A DNA stretch of 64,000 nucleotides from Arthrobacter sp. ISL-95 (GTDB lineage Bacteria > Actinomycetota > Actinomycetes > Actinomycetales > Micrococcaceae). Shown piece by piece: positions 51,576 through 62,194 of this stretch; the first letter of the stretch is position 1, and each line of letters begins with the position of its first letter. The DNA lies in NCBI RefSeq assembly GCF_018613695.1, contig NZ_JAGGPR010000008.1, forward strand, positions 273,894 to 337,893, in the 5' to 3' direction. Position numbers and translations under genes: made by a program. The notes under the pieces are model-generated. The model saw only the letters and a program-made list of their open reading frames with translations. It ran no database searches and was not told where the DNA came from.

Positions 51576-52655
51576 CTATTTGTTCTTTTTCGGTTCATCA
51601 CCGTGGGTTTCGCGGATCTCTTCACCGTCCCGAATGACTTGGTCTTCCTTTTCCTGCATCTTGTCGCTCTTCTTGGTATCCCGCGGCGGCAGCTGGATGC
51701 TTTCTTCGGCTTCAATACCGCCTTGCAGCTGGCGGCCGCGCTCCATCTCGGCGTCGAATTCCGCACCGAACAACAAGGACATGTTCAGGATCCAGAGCCA
51801 CAGCAACATGATGATCACGCCGGCCAGGGCACCGTAGGTCTTGTTGTAGTTGCTGAAGTTTGCCACGTAGAACCCGAAGCCCAGCGATGCGATGGCGAAG
51901 ATCACCAGCGCGATCAGGGAGCCCATGCTCATCCAACGGAACTTGGGCTGCTTCACGTTGGGCGTGAAGTAGTACAGCACCGCAATGATGACGATGACTA
52001 CCAGAATGAGGACCGGCCACTTGGCAATGTTCCAGACGGTCAGGAACGTTTCCGACAAACCGATGGCACCACCGATGGCTTCCGCCACCGGGCCGCTCAG
52101 GACCAGCATGGCTGCGGCGAGCGCAGCACCCACGACGGCGACGACGGTGACGGCGAGCATGGTGCCCCGCAGCTTGATGAAGCCACGGCCCTCGTCCACT
52201 TCGTACACGCGGTTCATGGCGCGGCTGAACGCGGTGACGTAGCCGGAGGCTGACCACAGCGCCACCACAATGCCGAAGAACAATGCGAAGCCCGCCGCAT
52301 TGGATTTGGTCAGTTCCTCGATGGGCTGCCGCAGGGTGTCAACGCCAGGACCTGGCGCGAACTGCTGGGCGATATCCAGCAGTGCGGACGTGGTTTTCCC
52401 CGCGTCCCCAAAGATTCCCAACAGGGAGACCAACGCCAGGAGTGCTGGGAAGAGGGCGAGGACCCCATAGTAGGTAAGACCAGCTGCGGCGTCCGGGCAC
52501 TGATCCTTAGTGAACTCCCGCAGCGTCCGTTTGGCGATGTACATCCATGTGGGCTTGACGAGATCGTTGGGACTGTCCGGCTTGCGGGAGTCTTCCGGGG
52601 AAGGAGCGGTCTGCGCCTTGGCTGTGCTGGTGTGGGCTGAGTCTTGTGTGGTCAT
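51576..52655 (-). CDS. YihY/BrkB-family membrane protein
   Basis: The 359-residue protein has a hydrophilic N-terminus (about 1-50) and six membrane segments. YihY features include CPDAAAGLTYYGVLALFPALLAL, ALWSASGYVTAFSRAMNRVY and GALAGVIIMLLWLWILNMSLLFGAEFDAE. The C-terminal 45 residues are highly charged. The family's function is unknown; it was once called RNase BN. ATG at 52653-52655 is preferred over an upstream TTG. Confidence 0.85.
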   Translation of the reverse strand: MTTQDSAHTSTAKAQTAPSPEDSRKPDSPNDLVKPTWMYIAKRTLREFTKDQCPDAAAGLTYYGVLALFPALLALVSLLGIFGDAGKTTSALLDIAQQFAPGPGVDTLRQPIEELTKSNAAGFALFFGIVVALWSASGYVTAFSRAMNRVYEVDEGRGFIKLRGTMLAVTVVAVVGAALAAAMLVLSGPVAEAIGGAIGLSETFLTVWNIAKWPVLILVVIVIIAVLYYFTPNVKQPKFRWMSMGSLIALVIFAIASLGFGFYVANFSNYNKTYGALAGVIIMLLWLWILNMSLLFGAEFDAEMERGRQLQGGIEAEESIQLPPRDTKKSDKMQEKEDQVIRDGEEIRETHGDEPKKNK

Positions 52656-52793
52656 GGGGCACTCGTCCGTTGGGGTAGTTTGCGCGAACAACTGACCCAT
52701 CAATAGTAAGCATCCTGATGATTCATTCGGAAGAACCCACGCCGATTTATCGCCTACGGCCCCGAAAGATTATGGCGGATCCAAGCTCCCCGA

Positions 52794-53999
52794 TCAGGCC
52801 AGTTTGCTGGCCAGCAGGAACTCGAACGGCGACTCAATCACGGACCGGATCACCTGGCCCGCAGCGCCGAGAAGCGTTCCCGAGTGCTCCAGGGCGGAAA
52901 CTGTCAGGTTATCCGGATCCAGCAGACCCGGAGCGTATCGCTCCAGGCTACTCATCAGTGCCGGTTTGAGCCATTCCGCCAGAACGGCAAAGTGCCCGCC
53001 GAGGACGACGGCCTCAATATCCATCAACCGGGCAGAAGAGGCAAGCGCGACGCCCAAGTACCTCCCGGCGTCATGAACTGCCCGAGTAGCCTGCGGCTCC
53101 CGGGCAGCCAAGGCCGCCAGCAGCAGTTCAGTGCGTACGCCGAGCGAGCCATCCGGAATCCGCGCAGCCTCAAAAATAGCTTCCTGGCCGGCAAAGGTTT
53201 CCAGGCACCCCGCCCCGCCGCAGGAACAGGCAGGACCGTCCGGGTGGACAACAATGTGGCCGAGTTCGCCCGCAGATCCGCCTGGCCCGGTGTAGAGCTC
53301 GGAGCCAATAATGACGCCGCCGCCCACGCCCACCTCGCCTGAAACATAGAGGAAGTCGGGTTGTCCCTTGCCATACCAAAGCTCTCCGAGTGCGGCACTG
53401 TTTGCCTCATTGGATAACCTGACGCCAAGCGGCGCGCCTTCCAGCAGGGACCGCGGTTTCAGTTCCTCGTGTTCCCAGTGGAGGTTGGGAGCGGACAGGA
53501 CAAGGTTGCGCTGCTCATCCACGAGACCCGGCACCGCTAACCCGCCGCCCAGGATTGAGATGTCCGCTGCGGCCGCGGCAGCGACGGCTTCGGCAGCAAG
53601 GCCACCCAGGCGTTCCATAACCTTGTGGGGCGCGAGCCCCCGGTTGCGCGATTCGACTGTTGAGTGGAAGCGGAGGTTTCCCCCCAGGTCCACGAGGCCG
53701 ACGGCCAAGTAGTCCACGTTGATCTCCATGCCCACTACGCCGCGACGCGAGCTCAGTTCCAAACCCTGGCCGGGGCGACCCCGCTCTCCGTCGCGGTACA
53801 GGCCCACTTCGGAGACCAGCCCGGACTCCACAAGATCAGCCACCAGGCTGGACACCGCGGCCTTGGTGAGCCCTGTTCCCGCAGCCAATTGCGCACGGCT
53901 GGGCTTGGCATCCCCGGTCCGCGCAATGGAGTCCATCACCAGGGAAAGATTCCGACGGCGGACGTCCCCTACGCGCCCGGGCGCGGCTTGCTCATTCAC
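52794..53999 (-). CDS. ROK-family regulator, probable xylose repressor (XylR-like)
   Basis: The 401-residue protein has an N-terminal winged helix (AKPSRAQLAAGTGLTKAAVSS) followed by a ROK sugar-kinase-like domain. The ROK zinc site is intact: GELGHIVVHP, then CSCGGAGCLE. GVVGMEINVDYLAVGLVDLGG marks the nucleotide region. The GTG start at 53999 is supported by AGGAGG ten bases upstream. It is divergent from xylA and so probably represses the xylose genes until a sugar is bound. Confidence 0.87.
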   Translation of the reverse strand: MNEQAAPGRVGDVRRRNLSLVMDSIARTGDAKPSRAQLAAGTGLTKAAVSSLVADLVESGLVSEVGLYRDGERGRPGQGLELSSRRGVVGMEINVDYLAVGLVDLGGNLRFHSTVESRNRGLAPHKVMERLGGLAAEAVAAAAAADISILGGGLAVPGLVDEQRNLVLSAPNLHWEHEELKPRSLLEGAPLGVRLSNEANSAALGELWYGKGQPDFLYVSGEVGVGGGVIIGSELYTGPGGSAGELGHIVVHPDGPACSCGGAGCLETFAGQEAIFEAARIPDGSLGVRTELLLAALAAREPQATRAVHDAGRYLGVALASSARLMDIEAVVLGGHFAVLAEWLKPALMSSLERYAPGLLDPDNLTVSALEHSGTLLGAAGQVIRSVIESPFEFLLASKLA

Positions 54000-54072
54000 T
54001 GGCGTGGGACCTCCTTGCGGATTCGAATAATTTCTTCCGGCTTCCATTGACCATGATCCATCATCCCCCATA

Positions 54073-54091
54073 TAGTTCAGATTGAAAACTA
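54073..54091. promoter_or_regulatory. Possible XylR operator between the ROK gene and xylA
   Basis: TAGTTCAGATTGAAAACTA is an imperfect palindrome: TAGTT...AACTA outside, TTCA-GAT-TGAA inside. It lies in the divergent promoter region of the ROK regulator and xylA. Confidence 0.5.
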
Positions 54092-54143
54092 ATTGGAATG
54101 CACTTCTTCAAGTCCTTCCCCAGTGCTTTGCAAAGGAGCAAAA

Positions 54144-55331
54144 ATGACCCCGCAGCCCACCCCGCAGGACCGCTTCACCTTTGGCCTCTGGACTGTCGGC
54201 TGGACCGGCGCCGATCCCTTCGGCGTAGCCACGCGTCCGGCGTTGGATCCTGTAGAAGCAGTTCACAAGCTCGCTGAGCTTGGCGCTTACGGGATCACGT
54301 TCCATGACAACGACCTCATTCCTTTCGATGCCACGGCCTCCGAGCGTGACCTCATCCTGAAGAACTTCAAGGCAGCCTTGGCCGAGACCGGCCTGAAGAC
54401 GCCCATGGTTACCACCAACCTGTTCAGCCACCCCGTGTTCAAGGACGGCGGATTCACCTCGAATGATCGCTCCATCCGCCGCTTTGCCCTGAGCAAGATC
54501 CTCCGGAACATCGATCTCGCCGCTGAACTGGGTGCCGAGACCTTCGTAATGTGGGGCGGCCGTGAAGGCAGCGAATACGACGGTTCCAAGGACCTCTCGG
54601 CAGCGCTGGACCGCATGAAGGAAGGCGTGGACACCGCAGCCGGGTACATCAAGGAAAAGGGCTACGGCCTCCGGATCGCCCTGGAACCCAAGCCGAACGA
54701 ACCCCGCGGCGACATCTTCCTGCCCACCGTCGGCCACGGCTTGGCCTTCATTGCGCAGCTCGAACACGGCGACATCGTGGGCCTCAACCCGGAAACCGGC
54801 CACGAGCAGATGGCCGGGCTGAACTTCACGCACGGCATTGCCCAGGCACTGTGGGCGGGCAAGCTCTTCCACATCGACCTCAATGGTCAGCGCGGCATCA
54901 AGTACGACCAAGACCTCGTTTTCGGCCACGGAGACCTCACCAGCGCCTTCTTCACCGTGGACCTGCTGGAGAACGGCTTCCCCAATGGCGGCCCCACGTA
55001 CGATGGTCCGCGCCACTTCGACTACAAGCCGTCCCGCACCGATGGTTATGACGGCGTGTGGGAATCTGCCACGTCCAACATGTCCATGTATCTCTTGCTG
55101 AAGGAACGCGCTTTGGCTTTCCGTGCAGACCCGGACGTCCAGGAAGCACTCGCCACCTCAGGCGTGTTCGAACTCGGCGAGTCAACGCTGAACGCCGGAG
55201 AGACCACTGCGGACTTGCTGGCTGACGCAACCGCTTACGAGACGTTCGACGCCGACAAGGCCGCCGAGCGCTCGTTCGCCTTCGTCCGCCTTAACCAGCT
55301 GGCTATCGAGCACCTTCTCGGCGCCCGCTAG
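54144..55331 (+). CDS. xylA: Xylose isomerase
   Basis: The 395-residue enzyme converts D-xylose to D-xylulose in the cytoplasm. The family signatures are complete: [10 protein letters not shown] with the catalytic His and Asp, [26 protein letters not shown] with metal ligand Glu and Lys, [14 protein letters not shown], and HIDLNGQRG with the Asp/Lys pair. Length and sequence match the group II/actinobacterial enzymes used as glucose isomerases. GCAAAGGAGC precedes the ATG at 54144. Confidence 0.96.
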   Translation: MTPQPTPQDRFTFGLWTVGWTGADPFGVATRPALDPVEAVHKLAELGAYGITFHDNDLIPFDATASERDLILKNFKAALAETGLKTPMVTTNLFSHPVFKDGGFTSNDRSIRRFALSKILRNIDLAAELGAETFVMWGGREGSEYDGSKDLSAALDRMKEGVDTAAGYIKEKGYGLRIALEPKPNEPRGDIFLPTVGHGLAFIAQLEHGDIVGLNPETGHEQMAGLNFTHGIAQALWAGKLFHIDLNGQRGIKYDQDLVFGHGDLTSAFFTVDLLENGFPNGGPTYDGPRHFDYKPSRTDGYDGVWESATSNMSMYLLLKERALAFRADPDVQEALATSGVFELGESTLNAGETTADLLADATAYETFDADKAAERSFAFVRLNQLAIEHLLGAR

Positions 55332-55348
55332 GTCACTTCACCCACCGC

Positions 55349-55392
55349 AACCCCGTCGCCGGGCGCAAGAGATTCCTTTCGGGGTTTCCTTG
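55349..55392 (+). terminator. Possible hairpin between xylA and xylB
   Basis: AACCCCG and CGGGGTT can pair with a long spacer and are followed by TCCTTGT. A role as a partial terminator or processing site is only tentative. Confidence 0.3.
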
Positions 55393-55427
55393 TCAGCCCG
55401 GCGGCGGTCCCCCTAAGGAACACAAAC

Positions 55428-56873
55428 ATGCCTCTCGTAGCCGGGATCGACAGCTCCACCCAGTCCTGCAAAGTTGTCATCCGGGATTCAGTTACCGGCG
55501 CGTTGGTGCGTCAGGGCCGAGCGTCCCACCCTGAGGGGACGGAAGTCCATCCGGAGCACTGGTGGTCTGCCCTGCAGGAAGCGATTGCACAGGCCGGCGG
55601 CTTGGAAGACGTCGACGCCGTGTCGGTCGGCGGCCAGCAGCACGGCATGGTGTGCCTTGACGAATCCGGAGACGTCGTCCGCCCGGCCCTGTTGTGGAAC
55701 GACACCCGCTCTGCCCCGGACGCTGAGGAGCTGATCCTCGAAGCCGGCCATGGCGACGCCGCCGCCGGAGCGTCCTACTGGGCGTCAAACACCGGAACCG
55801 TGCCCGTCGCGTCGTTGACTGCCACCAAGCTCCGATGGTTGGCACGGAACGAACCCGCGAACGCCCAACGGACTGCAGCCCTGTGCCTACCCCACGATTG
55901 GCTGTCCTGGCGCCTGGCCGGACACGGACCCGGCAGTGGACCGGCTTCTTTGGACCTCCTCCGCACAGACCGCTCGGATGCTTCCGGTACGGGCTACTTC
56001 TCGTCCTCCAGCGGCGAATACCTGCCGGAGGTCCTCAAAGACACCCTTGGCCACGTCCCAGTACTGCCGGTCGTCGTCGGCCCCTTGGAAACTGCGGGTA
56101 AGACACCGGGCGGGGCACTGATCGGCCCGGGTGCGGGCGACAACGCTGCAGCAGGGCTGGGCGTGAGTGCCGCCGTCGGGGACGTCGTCATGTCAATTGG
56201 AACGTCAGGGACGGTCTTCGCGGTTTCGGATGTTCCGGCGATGGACGCCAGCGGGCTCGTGGCTGGCTTCGCGGACGCTACCGGCAACTACCTGCCGTTG
56301 GCCTGCACACTCAACGCGACCCGAATCTTCGAGGCCACAGCTGCACTGCTCGGCGTAACCCTTGCGGAACTCGGCAACTTGGCCCTGTCCGCTCCGGAAG
56401 GCGCCCAAGGGCTGACCCTCGTCCCGTATTTCGAGGGCGAACGGACCCCAAATCTGCCGGACGCCACCGGTTCCCTCCACGGCATCACGGTTTCCAACTA
56501 CACTCCAGCCAACATGGCACGGGCCGCCGTAGAGGGCGTGCTGTGTTCCCTGGCCGACGGACTTGCTGCTTTGCAGGCACAGGGCGTCTCCGCCCGGCGC
56601 ATCATCCTGGTGGGCGGCGGTGCGCAATCGGAGGCGGTCCAGCAGATCGCGGCTGCAGCCTTTGGTGTGCCGGTGTTCGTCCCCGAACCCGGAGAATACG
56701 TGGCGGACGGCGCGGCCCGGCAAGCCGCAGGCATTCTCACAGGAAAACTGCCCTCATGGTCTCTTGAGGGAACCGTGGTTCACCACCGAACTGACGCCGG
56801 GAACCCCGAGTTCCTTACTCCGGAGTTCCTGACAAGGTACCGCTATTACGCCGCCAAGGTGGCCAAAGGCTGA
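55428..56873 (+). CDS. xylB: Xylulokinase
   Basis: The 481-residue FGGY-family kinase phosphorylates D-xylulose to xylulose-5-phosphate, which enters the pentose phosphate pathway. It has [15 protein letters not shown] as the first phosphate-binding motif, [15 protein letters not shown], the catalytic aspartate in [13 protein letters not shown] and a C-terminal ATP site, [15 protein letters not shown]. It follows xylA by 96 bases in the same direction. Confidence 0.93.
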   Translation: MPLVAGIDSSTQSCKVVIRDSVTGALVRQGRASHPEGTEVHPEHWWSALQEAIAQAGGLEDVDAVSVGGQQHGMVCLDESGDVVRPALLWNDTRSAPDAEELILEAGHGDAAAGASYWASNTGTVPVASLTATKLRWLARNEPANAQRTAALCLPHDWLSWRLAGHGPGSGPASLDLLRTDRSDASGTGYFSSSSGEYLPEVLKDTLGHVPVLPVVVGPLETAGKTPGGALIGPGAGDNAAAGLGVSAAVGDVVMSIGTSGTVFAVSDVPAMDASGLVAGFADATGNYLPLACTLNATRIFEATAALLGVTLAELGNLALSAPEGAQGLTLVPYFEGERTPNLPDATGSLHGITVSNYTPANMARAAVEGVLCSLADGLAALQAQGVSARRIILVGGGAQSEAVQQIAAAAFGVPVFVPEPGEYVADGAARQAAGILTGKLPSWSLEGTVVHHRTDAGNPEFLTPEFLTRYRYYAAKVAKG

Positions 56874-56903
56874 TCGCCGTTGCGGGTGCTCTATCGTGAC
56901 AGG

Positions 56904-57926
56904 GTGAGCACTGAACAATCCGCATCCACCCGGCCTCCCGTGATGGAGGACGTTGCCCGCGTGGCAGGTGTCTCCCACCAGACCGTCTCCCGGGTCCTGA
57001 ACAACCACCCCAACGTGAGTTCCAAGACCCGCGAGCGCGTGGAACAGGCCATCACTGAACTGGGGTACCGCCGGAACACCGCCGCCCGAAGCCTGGTCAC
57101 TCGGCGTTCCCAGACCATTGGCGTGCTCGGCAGCGAGATGGCACAGTACGGGCCGTCCCACACGCTCCTCGGGGTTCAACAGGCAGCACGGGATGCGGGC
57201 TACTTCGTGAGCGTCGCCGGGCTGCGGGAAGTAACGCCTGAAACCATCAAGGACGCCATGGCGCACTTCATGGACCAAGGCGTAGACGGCATCGTAGTAA
57301 CTGTGCCCCACCCGGGGACTTTTGATGTCCTCAAAGACATCACTGCTCAAGTGCCGCTGGTTGCTGTTGGATCCATCGGCGATGAACACCTCACCGGCGC
57401 CACGGTTGACCAGCGGCAGGGTGCCCGACTCGCCGTCGAGCATCTTTTGGAACTTGGGCACCAGCGGATCGGGCACCTGTCCGGACCCGCCGATTGGATT
57501 GATACCGCTGCCCGGATCGAAGGTTGGCGGGACGCGCTGGGCGAGGCCGGGGTTGACCCGGAGACCCTTATCGAGGGCGACTGGAGTGCCGAATGCGGGT
57601 ACCGGGAAGGCTTGAAAATCGCCGCCGAACGCTCCGTGACAGCCCTGTTCGTCGCCAATGATCAGATGGCCCTGGGCGTCCTCCGGGCATTTCATGAAGT
57701 TGGCGTCCAGGTGCCGGAGGACATCAGCGTAGTGGGCTTTGACGACCAACCGGAATCGGCATACTTCATACCGCCGCTGACCACGGTGGCGCAGGACTTC
57801 GAGGAACTCGGCCGGCGCTGCATCGGCTTGCTCTTGGATCGGCTGGAAAGCGGCTCTACCGGCACGCCTGCCACGGTGGCGCCGCGGCTGGTTATCCGAT
57901 CCACCACGGCTACCGCCGCCAGCTAG
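56904..57926 (+). CDS. LacI-family regulator in the xylose/arabinose region
   Basis: The 340-residue protein has a LacI helix-turn-helix (PVMEDVARVAGVSHQTVSRVLNN) and a sugar-binding domain (QTIGVLGSEM, LFVANDQMALGVL, ISVVGFDDQPESAYF). It probably starts at the GTG at 56904; a TTG at 56880 is possible. It follows xylB by about 30 bases and precedes the arabinose operon, whose promoter carries a LacI-type operator. It may control arabinose genes, xylose genes or both. Confidence 0.86.
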   Translation: MSTEQSASTRPPVMEDVARVAGVSHQTVSRVLNNHPNVSSKTRERVEQAITELGYRRNTAARSLVTRRSQTIGVLGSEMAQYGPSHTLLGVQQAARDAGYFVSVAGLREVTPETIKDAMAHFMDQGVDGIVVTVPHPGTFDVLKDITAQVPLVAVGSIGDEHLTGATVDQRQGARLAVEHLLELGHQRIGHLSGPADWIDTAARIEGWRDALGEAGVDPETLIEGDWSAECGYREGLKIAAERSVTALFVANDQMALGVLRAFHEVGVQVPEDISVVGFDDQPESAYFIPPLTTVAQDFEELGRRCIGLLLDRLESGSTGTPATVAPRLVIRSTTATAAS

Positions 57927-58163
57927 CCTAAGCCTCACTACTGAACTTAACCGGGGAACAGCAGACACTCTTATGCGGCCCCCAATAAGGCATTAGCTGT
58001 CCCCTACTTGGGTGGGCCTGCGGTTGGCCCCTTCATAAGTACCAGTTCCACGCGGTCTCCTCTTGACATCAAAGTTGTGAGCGCTAACAATTGCATCAGA
58101 CCTTCTTCAGTTTTCCACCCCGACCCCCGGCAATGAGGCCTTGGCCAGCCGGATGGAGACCCC
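57927..58163 (+). promoter_or_regulatory. araB promoter with overlapping LacI-type operator
   Basis: A -35 TTGACA (58063-58068) is followed at 17 bases by AACAAT (58086-58091). The operator TTGTGAGCGCTAACAA (58075-58090) is a near-perfect palindrome with a single mismatch per arm and overlaps the spacer and -10 box, so a bound repressor would block RNA polymerase. The rest of the gap holds no gene. Confidence 0.7.
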
Positions 58164-59897
58164 ATGAATACCTCTGAAAACATCCCGCTCGATGAGCAGT
58201 TCGTCATTGGCGTGGACTATGGCACTTTGTCCGGCCGCGCCGTCGTGGTGCGCGTATCTGACGGCGCAGAGATCGGCAGCGGCGTCTTCGAATACCCGCA
58301 CGCAGTGGTCTCGGATCGTCTCCCCGGCTCCGGCCAGCGACTCCCGGCCGACTGGGCCCTTCAGGTGCCCAACGACTACCGCGACGTCCTGCGCAATGCT
58401 GTACCGGCCGCCGTCGCCGATGCCGGAATCAACCCGGATTGTGTGGTGGGCATCGCTACTGACTTCACCGCGTGCACCATGGTTCCAACTACGGCTGATG
58501 GCACGCCGCTGAACGAGCTGGAACGCTTCTCGGACCGGCCACACGCTTTCGTCAAGCTGTGGCGTCATCACGCAGCCCAGCCGCAGGCGGACCGCATCAA
58601 CAAGCTTGCCGAAGAACGCGGCGAGTCCTGGCTTCCCCGTTACGGTGGCCTGATCTCCTCTGAATGGGAATTCGCCAAGGGGCTGCAACTCCTCGAAGAG
58701 GATCCGGAAGTCTACGGCGCCATGGATCACTGGGTCGAGGCCGCGGACTGGATCGTCTGGCAGCTCTGCGGCAGCTATGTCCGCAACGCGTGCACAGCCG
58801 GCTACAAAGGCATCTACCAGGACGGGAAGTACCCGTCCGAGGACTTCCTGGCAGCGCTTAACCCGGAGTTCAAGGGCTTCGTGTCCGAGAAGCTGGAACA
58901 CACCATCGGCCGTTTGGGCGACGCTGCCGGCTACCTCACCGAGGAAGCCGCGGCGTGGACCGGGCTTCCCGCAGGGATCGCCGTAGCAGTGGGCAACGTT
59001 GATGCCCACGTCAGCGCACCTGCCGCAAAAGCTGTTGAACCCGGACAGCTCGTGGCCATCATGGGCACGTCCACCTGCCACGTCATGAACGGCGACGTCC
59101 TCCGTGAAGTCCCCGGCATGTGCGGAGTAGTGGACGGCGGCATCGTGGATGGGCTTTGGGGTTACGAAGCAGGCCAGTCCGGGGTGGGCGACATCTTCGG
59201 TTGGTTCACCAAGAACGGCGTACCACCGGAGTACCACCAAGCCGCCAAAGACAAGGGCTTGGGTATCCACGAATACCTCACCGAACTCGCGGAGAAGCAA
59301 GCAATCGGCGAGCACGGACTGATCGCCCTGGACTGGCACTCCGGCAACCGCTCAGTGCTGGTGGACCACGAGCTTTCCGGCGTGGTGGTGGGCCAGACCT
59401 TGGCCACCAAACCTGAGGACACGTACCGGGCACTGCTGGAAGCCACGGCCTTCGGAACCCGCACCATCGTTGACGCGTTCCGCGACTCCGGTGTTCCGGT
59501 CAAGGAATTCATCGTGGCCGGCGGGCTGCTGAAGAACAAGTTCCTGATGCAGGTCTACGCCGACATCACCGGCCTGCCGCTCTCCACGATCGGATCCGAA
59601 CAGGGTCCTGCGCTGGGCTCCGCAATCCATGCAGCCGTGGCGGCCGGGAAGTACAAGGACATCCGCGAAGCCGCAGCGTCCATGGCAGCAGCTCCCGGCG
59701 CCGTCTACACCCCCATCCCCGAAAACGTGGCCGCCTACGAGGTCCTCTTCCAGGAATACAAAGCTCTGCACGACTACTTCGGCCGGGGCACCAACAACGT
59801 CATGCACCGCCTCAAGGCCATTCAACGGGCAGCGATTCAAGGCTCAGGACAGGGCTCAGCTACCCAGCCCAGCGCCCTGGAAGGAGCCTCAGCATGA
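58164..59897 (+). CDS. araB: L-ribulokinase
   Basis: The 577-residue FGGY kinase phosphorylates L-ribulose. It has GVDYGTLSGRAVVVRVSDGA at the N-terminus, a LWRHHAAQPQADRIN segment typical of AraB, AVGNVDAHVSAPA and the catalytic-lobe motif MGTSTCHVM, and FIVAGGLLKNKFLMQ at the C-terminus. It is the first gene of the ara operon and overlaps araD by four bases. GGAG precedes the ATG. Confidence 0.95.
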   Translation: MNTSENIPLDEQFVIGVDYGTLSGRAVVVRVSDGAEIGSGVFEYPHAVVSDRLPGSGQRLPADWALQVPNDYRDVLRNAVPAAVADAGINPDCVVGIATDFTACTMVPTTADGTPLNELERFSDRPHAFVKLWRHHAAQPQADRINKLAEERGESWLPRYGGLISSEWEFAKGLQLLEEDPEVYGAMDHWVEAADWIVWQLCGSYVRNACTAGYKGIYQDGKYPSEDFLAALNPEFKGFVSEKLEHTIGRLGDAAGYLTEEAAAWTGLPAGIAVAVGNVDAHVSAPAAKAVEPGQLVAIMGTSTCHVMNGDVLREVPGMCGVVDGGIVDGLWGYEAGQSGVGDIFGWFTKNGVPPEYHQAAKDKGLGIHEYLTELAEKQAIGEHGLIALDWHSGNRSVLVDHELSGVVVGQTLATKPEDTYRALLEATAFGTRTIVDAFRDSGVPVKEFIVAGGLLKNKFLMQVYADITGLPLSTIGSEQGPALGSAIHAAVAAGKYKDIREAAASMAAAPGAVYTPIPENVAAYEVLFQEYKALHDYFGRGTNNVMHRLKAIQRAAIQGSGQGSATQPSALEGASA

Positions 59898-60601
59898 GCG
59901 CGCTCCTGGAGTCCATTGCCAAAGTCCGCAAGGACGTCTGCGACCTTCACGCCGAACTGACCCGCTATGAACTGGTGGTGTGGACCGCAGGCAACGTCTC
60001 GGGCCGTATCCCCGTGCACGATCTCATGGTGATCAAGCCGTCAGGCGTTTCCTACGATGACCTCACACCCGATCTCATGGTGGTCACTGACCTTTATGGC
60101 ACACCTGTGCGGGGAATGAACACCGGCAGTGCAGGCACCGTGGACTGGGGCAACCCGGACCTCTCGCCGTCTTCTGATACGGCCGCGCACGCCTACGTCT
60201 ACCGGCACATGCCCGAGGTTGGCGGCGTGGTCCACACGCACTCAACGTACGCCACGGCCTGGGCTGCACGCGGTGAAGCAATCCCGTGCGTACTCACCAT
60301 GATGGGCGACGAATTCGGCGGATCGATTCCCGTGGGACCGTTCGCGCTGATCGGCGACGACTCCATCGGCCAGGGCATTGTGGAGACGCTCAAGAACTCC
60401 AACTCCCCCGCTGTGCTGATGCAGAACCACGGCCCCTTCACTATCGGCAAGTCCGCCCGTGAGGCCGTCAAAGCCGCAGTGATGTGCGAGGAAGTGGCCA
60501 GGACGGTCCATATTTCCCGGCAACTGGGCGAGCCGCTGCCCATTGATCAGGACAAGATCGATTCCCTCTACAACCGATACCAGAACGTTTACGGCCGCTA
60601 A
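59894..60601 (+). CDS. araD: L-ribulose-5-phosphate 4-epimerase
   Basis: The 235-residue class II aldolase-like enzyme converts L-ribulose-5-phosphate to D-xylulose-5-phosphate. Zinc ligands are in VVHTHSTYATAWAA (two His) and QNHGPFTIG (His). GNVSGRIPVHDLMVIKPSGV is the phosphate-binding region. It overlaps araB by four bases. Confidence 0.95.
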   Translation: MSALLESIAKVRKDVCDLHAELTRYELVVWTAGNVSGRIPVHDLMVIKPSGVSYDDLTPDLMVVTDLYGTPVRGMNTGSAGTVDWGNPDLSPSSDTAAHAYVYRHMPEVGGVVHTHSTYATAWAARGEAIPCVLTMMGDEFGGSIPVGPFALIGDDSIGQGIVETLKNSNSPAVLMQNHGPFTIGKSAREAVKAAVMCEEVARTVHISRQLGEPLPIDQDKIDSLYNRYQNVYGR

Positions 60602-60673
60602 CGCGGACAACCAGGCCGCTGCTGCGGACAACCAGAAGCCACTCGAAACTCAAAAGCACCCAGGAGCCACGAA

Positions 60674-62194
60674 ATGCCCAGCGCAAACAACACTTCCCTC
60701 GAACAATACGAGGTCTGGTTCCTTACCGGCAGCCAGCACCTCTACGGGGAGGACGTCCTCAAGCAGGTGGCCGCGCAGTCACAGGAGATTGCCAACGCGC
60801 TCAACGCCAGCAGCGATGTTCCAGTCAAGCTCGTGTGGAAGCCGGTCCTCACCGATTCCGATGCCATCCGCCGCACCGCGCTGGAAGCGAACGCCGATGA
60901 CTCCGTGATCGGCGTGACCGCCTGGATGCACACGTTCAGCCCGGCCAAAATGTGGATCCAGGGCCTGGACGCCTTGCGCAAGCCCCTGCTTCACCTGCAC
61001 ACGCAAGCCAACAGGGACCTGCCGTGGGCTGACATCGATTTCGATTTCATGAACCTCAACCAGGCAGCCCACGGTGACCGGGAGTTTGGATACATCCAGT
61101 CGCGGCTCGGCGTGCCACGGAAGACCGTCGTCGGGCATGTCAGTAACCCTGAGGTTGCCCGGCAGGTGGGCGCCTGGCAGCGCGCCTCGGCCGGCTGGGC
61201 GGCGATCCGTACCCTGAAGCTGACCCGTTTCGGCGACAACATGCGCAACGTCGCCGTCACGGAAGGTGACAAGACCGAAGCTGAGCTTCGCTTCGGCGTC
61301 TCGGTCAACACGTGGTCCGTCAATGAGCTTGCGGACGCTGTCCACGCAACCGCAGAGTCCGACGTCGACGCCTTGGTTGCCGAGTACGAGCGCCTTTATG
61401 AGGTGGCTGACGAGCTAAAGGCCGACGGCGCCCGCCACGAGTCGCTGCGGTACAGCGCCAAGATCGAACTGGGTCTCCGCAGCTTCCTTGAAGCCAACGG
61501 ATCCGCGGCATTCACGACGTCCTTCGAGGATTTGGGCGCCCTGCGTCAGCTGCCGGGCATGGCCGTCCAGCGCCTGATGGCCGACGGGTACGGCTTTGGC
61601 GCCGAGGGCGACTGGAAGACCGCCATCCTGGTCCGCGCCGCCAAGGTCATGGGCGGCGACCTGCCCGGTGGTGCGTCGCTCATGGAGGACTACACGTACC
61701 ATCTGGAGCCGGGGAGCGAGAAGATCCTGGGCGCGCACATGCTGGAGGTTTGCCCGTCGCTGACCGCCAAGAAGCCGCGCGTAGAGATTCACCCGCTGGG
61801 CATTGGCGGCAAGGAAGACCCCGTCCGCATGGTGTTCGATACCGACGCCGGCCCCGGCATTGTGGTAGCGCTGTCCGATATGCGCGATCGGTTCCGCCTG
61901 GTGGCGAACGTGGTGGACGTCGTGGACCTCGACCAGCCACTCCCGAACCTGCCGGTTGCCCGCGCGCTCTGGGAACCGAAGCCCAACTTCGCTACCTCCG
62001 CCGCCGCGTGGCTCACCGCCGGCGCAGCTCACCACACGGTATTGTCCACGCAGGTGGGCCTGGACGTGTTCGAGGATTTCGCCGAAATCGCCAAAACGGA
62101 ACTCCTTACCATTGACGAAGGCACCACCATCAAACAGTTTAAGAAGGAACTCAACTGGAACGCCGCCTACTACAAGTTGGCCGGCGGCCTGTGA
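60674..62194 (+). CDS. araA: L-arabinose isomerase
   Basis: The 506-residue enzyme converts L-arabinose to L-ribulose. Typical elements are [16 protein letters not shown] at the N-terminus, [29 protein letters not shown] with a catalytic Glu, and [20 protein letters not shown] with the second Glu and metal-binding His residues. It lies 72 bases after araD with its own ribosome binding site and overlaps the epimerase gene by four bases. Confidence 0.96.
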   Translation: MPSANNTSLEQYEVWFLTGSQHLYGEDVLKQVAAQSQEIANALNASSDVPVKLVWKPVLTDSDAIRRTALEANADDSVIGVTAWMHTFSPAKMWIQGLDALRKPLLHLHTQANRDLPWADIDFDFMNLNQAAHGDREFGYIQSRLGVPRKTVVGHVSNPEVARQVGAWQRASAGWAAIRTLKLTRFGDNMRNVAVTEGDKTEAELRFGVSVNTWSVNELADAVHATAESDVDALVAEYERLYEVADELKADGARHESLRYSAKIELGLRSFLEANGSAAFTTSFEDLGALRQLPGMAVQRLMADGYGFGAEGDWKTAILVRAAKVMGGDLPGGASLMEDYTYHLEPGSEKILGAHMLEVCPSLTAKKPRVEIHPLGIGGKEDPVRMVFDTDAGPGIVVALSDMRDRFRLVANVVDVVDLDQPLPNLPVARALWEPKPNFATSAAAWLTAGAAHHTVLSTQVGLDVFEDFAEIAKTELLTIDEGTTIKQFKKELNWNAAYYKLAGGL

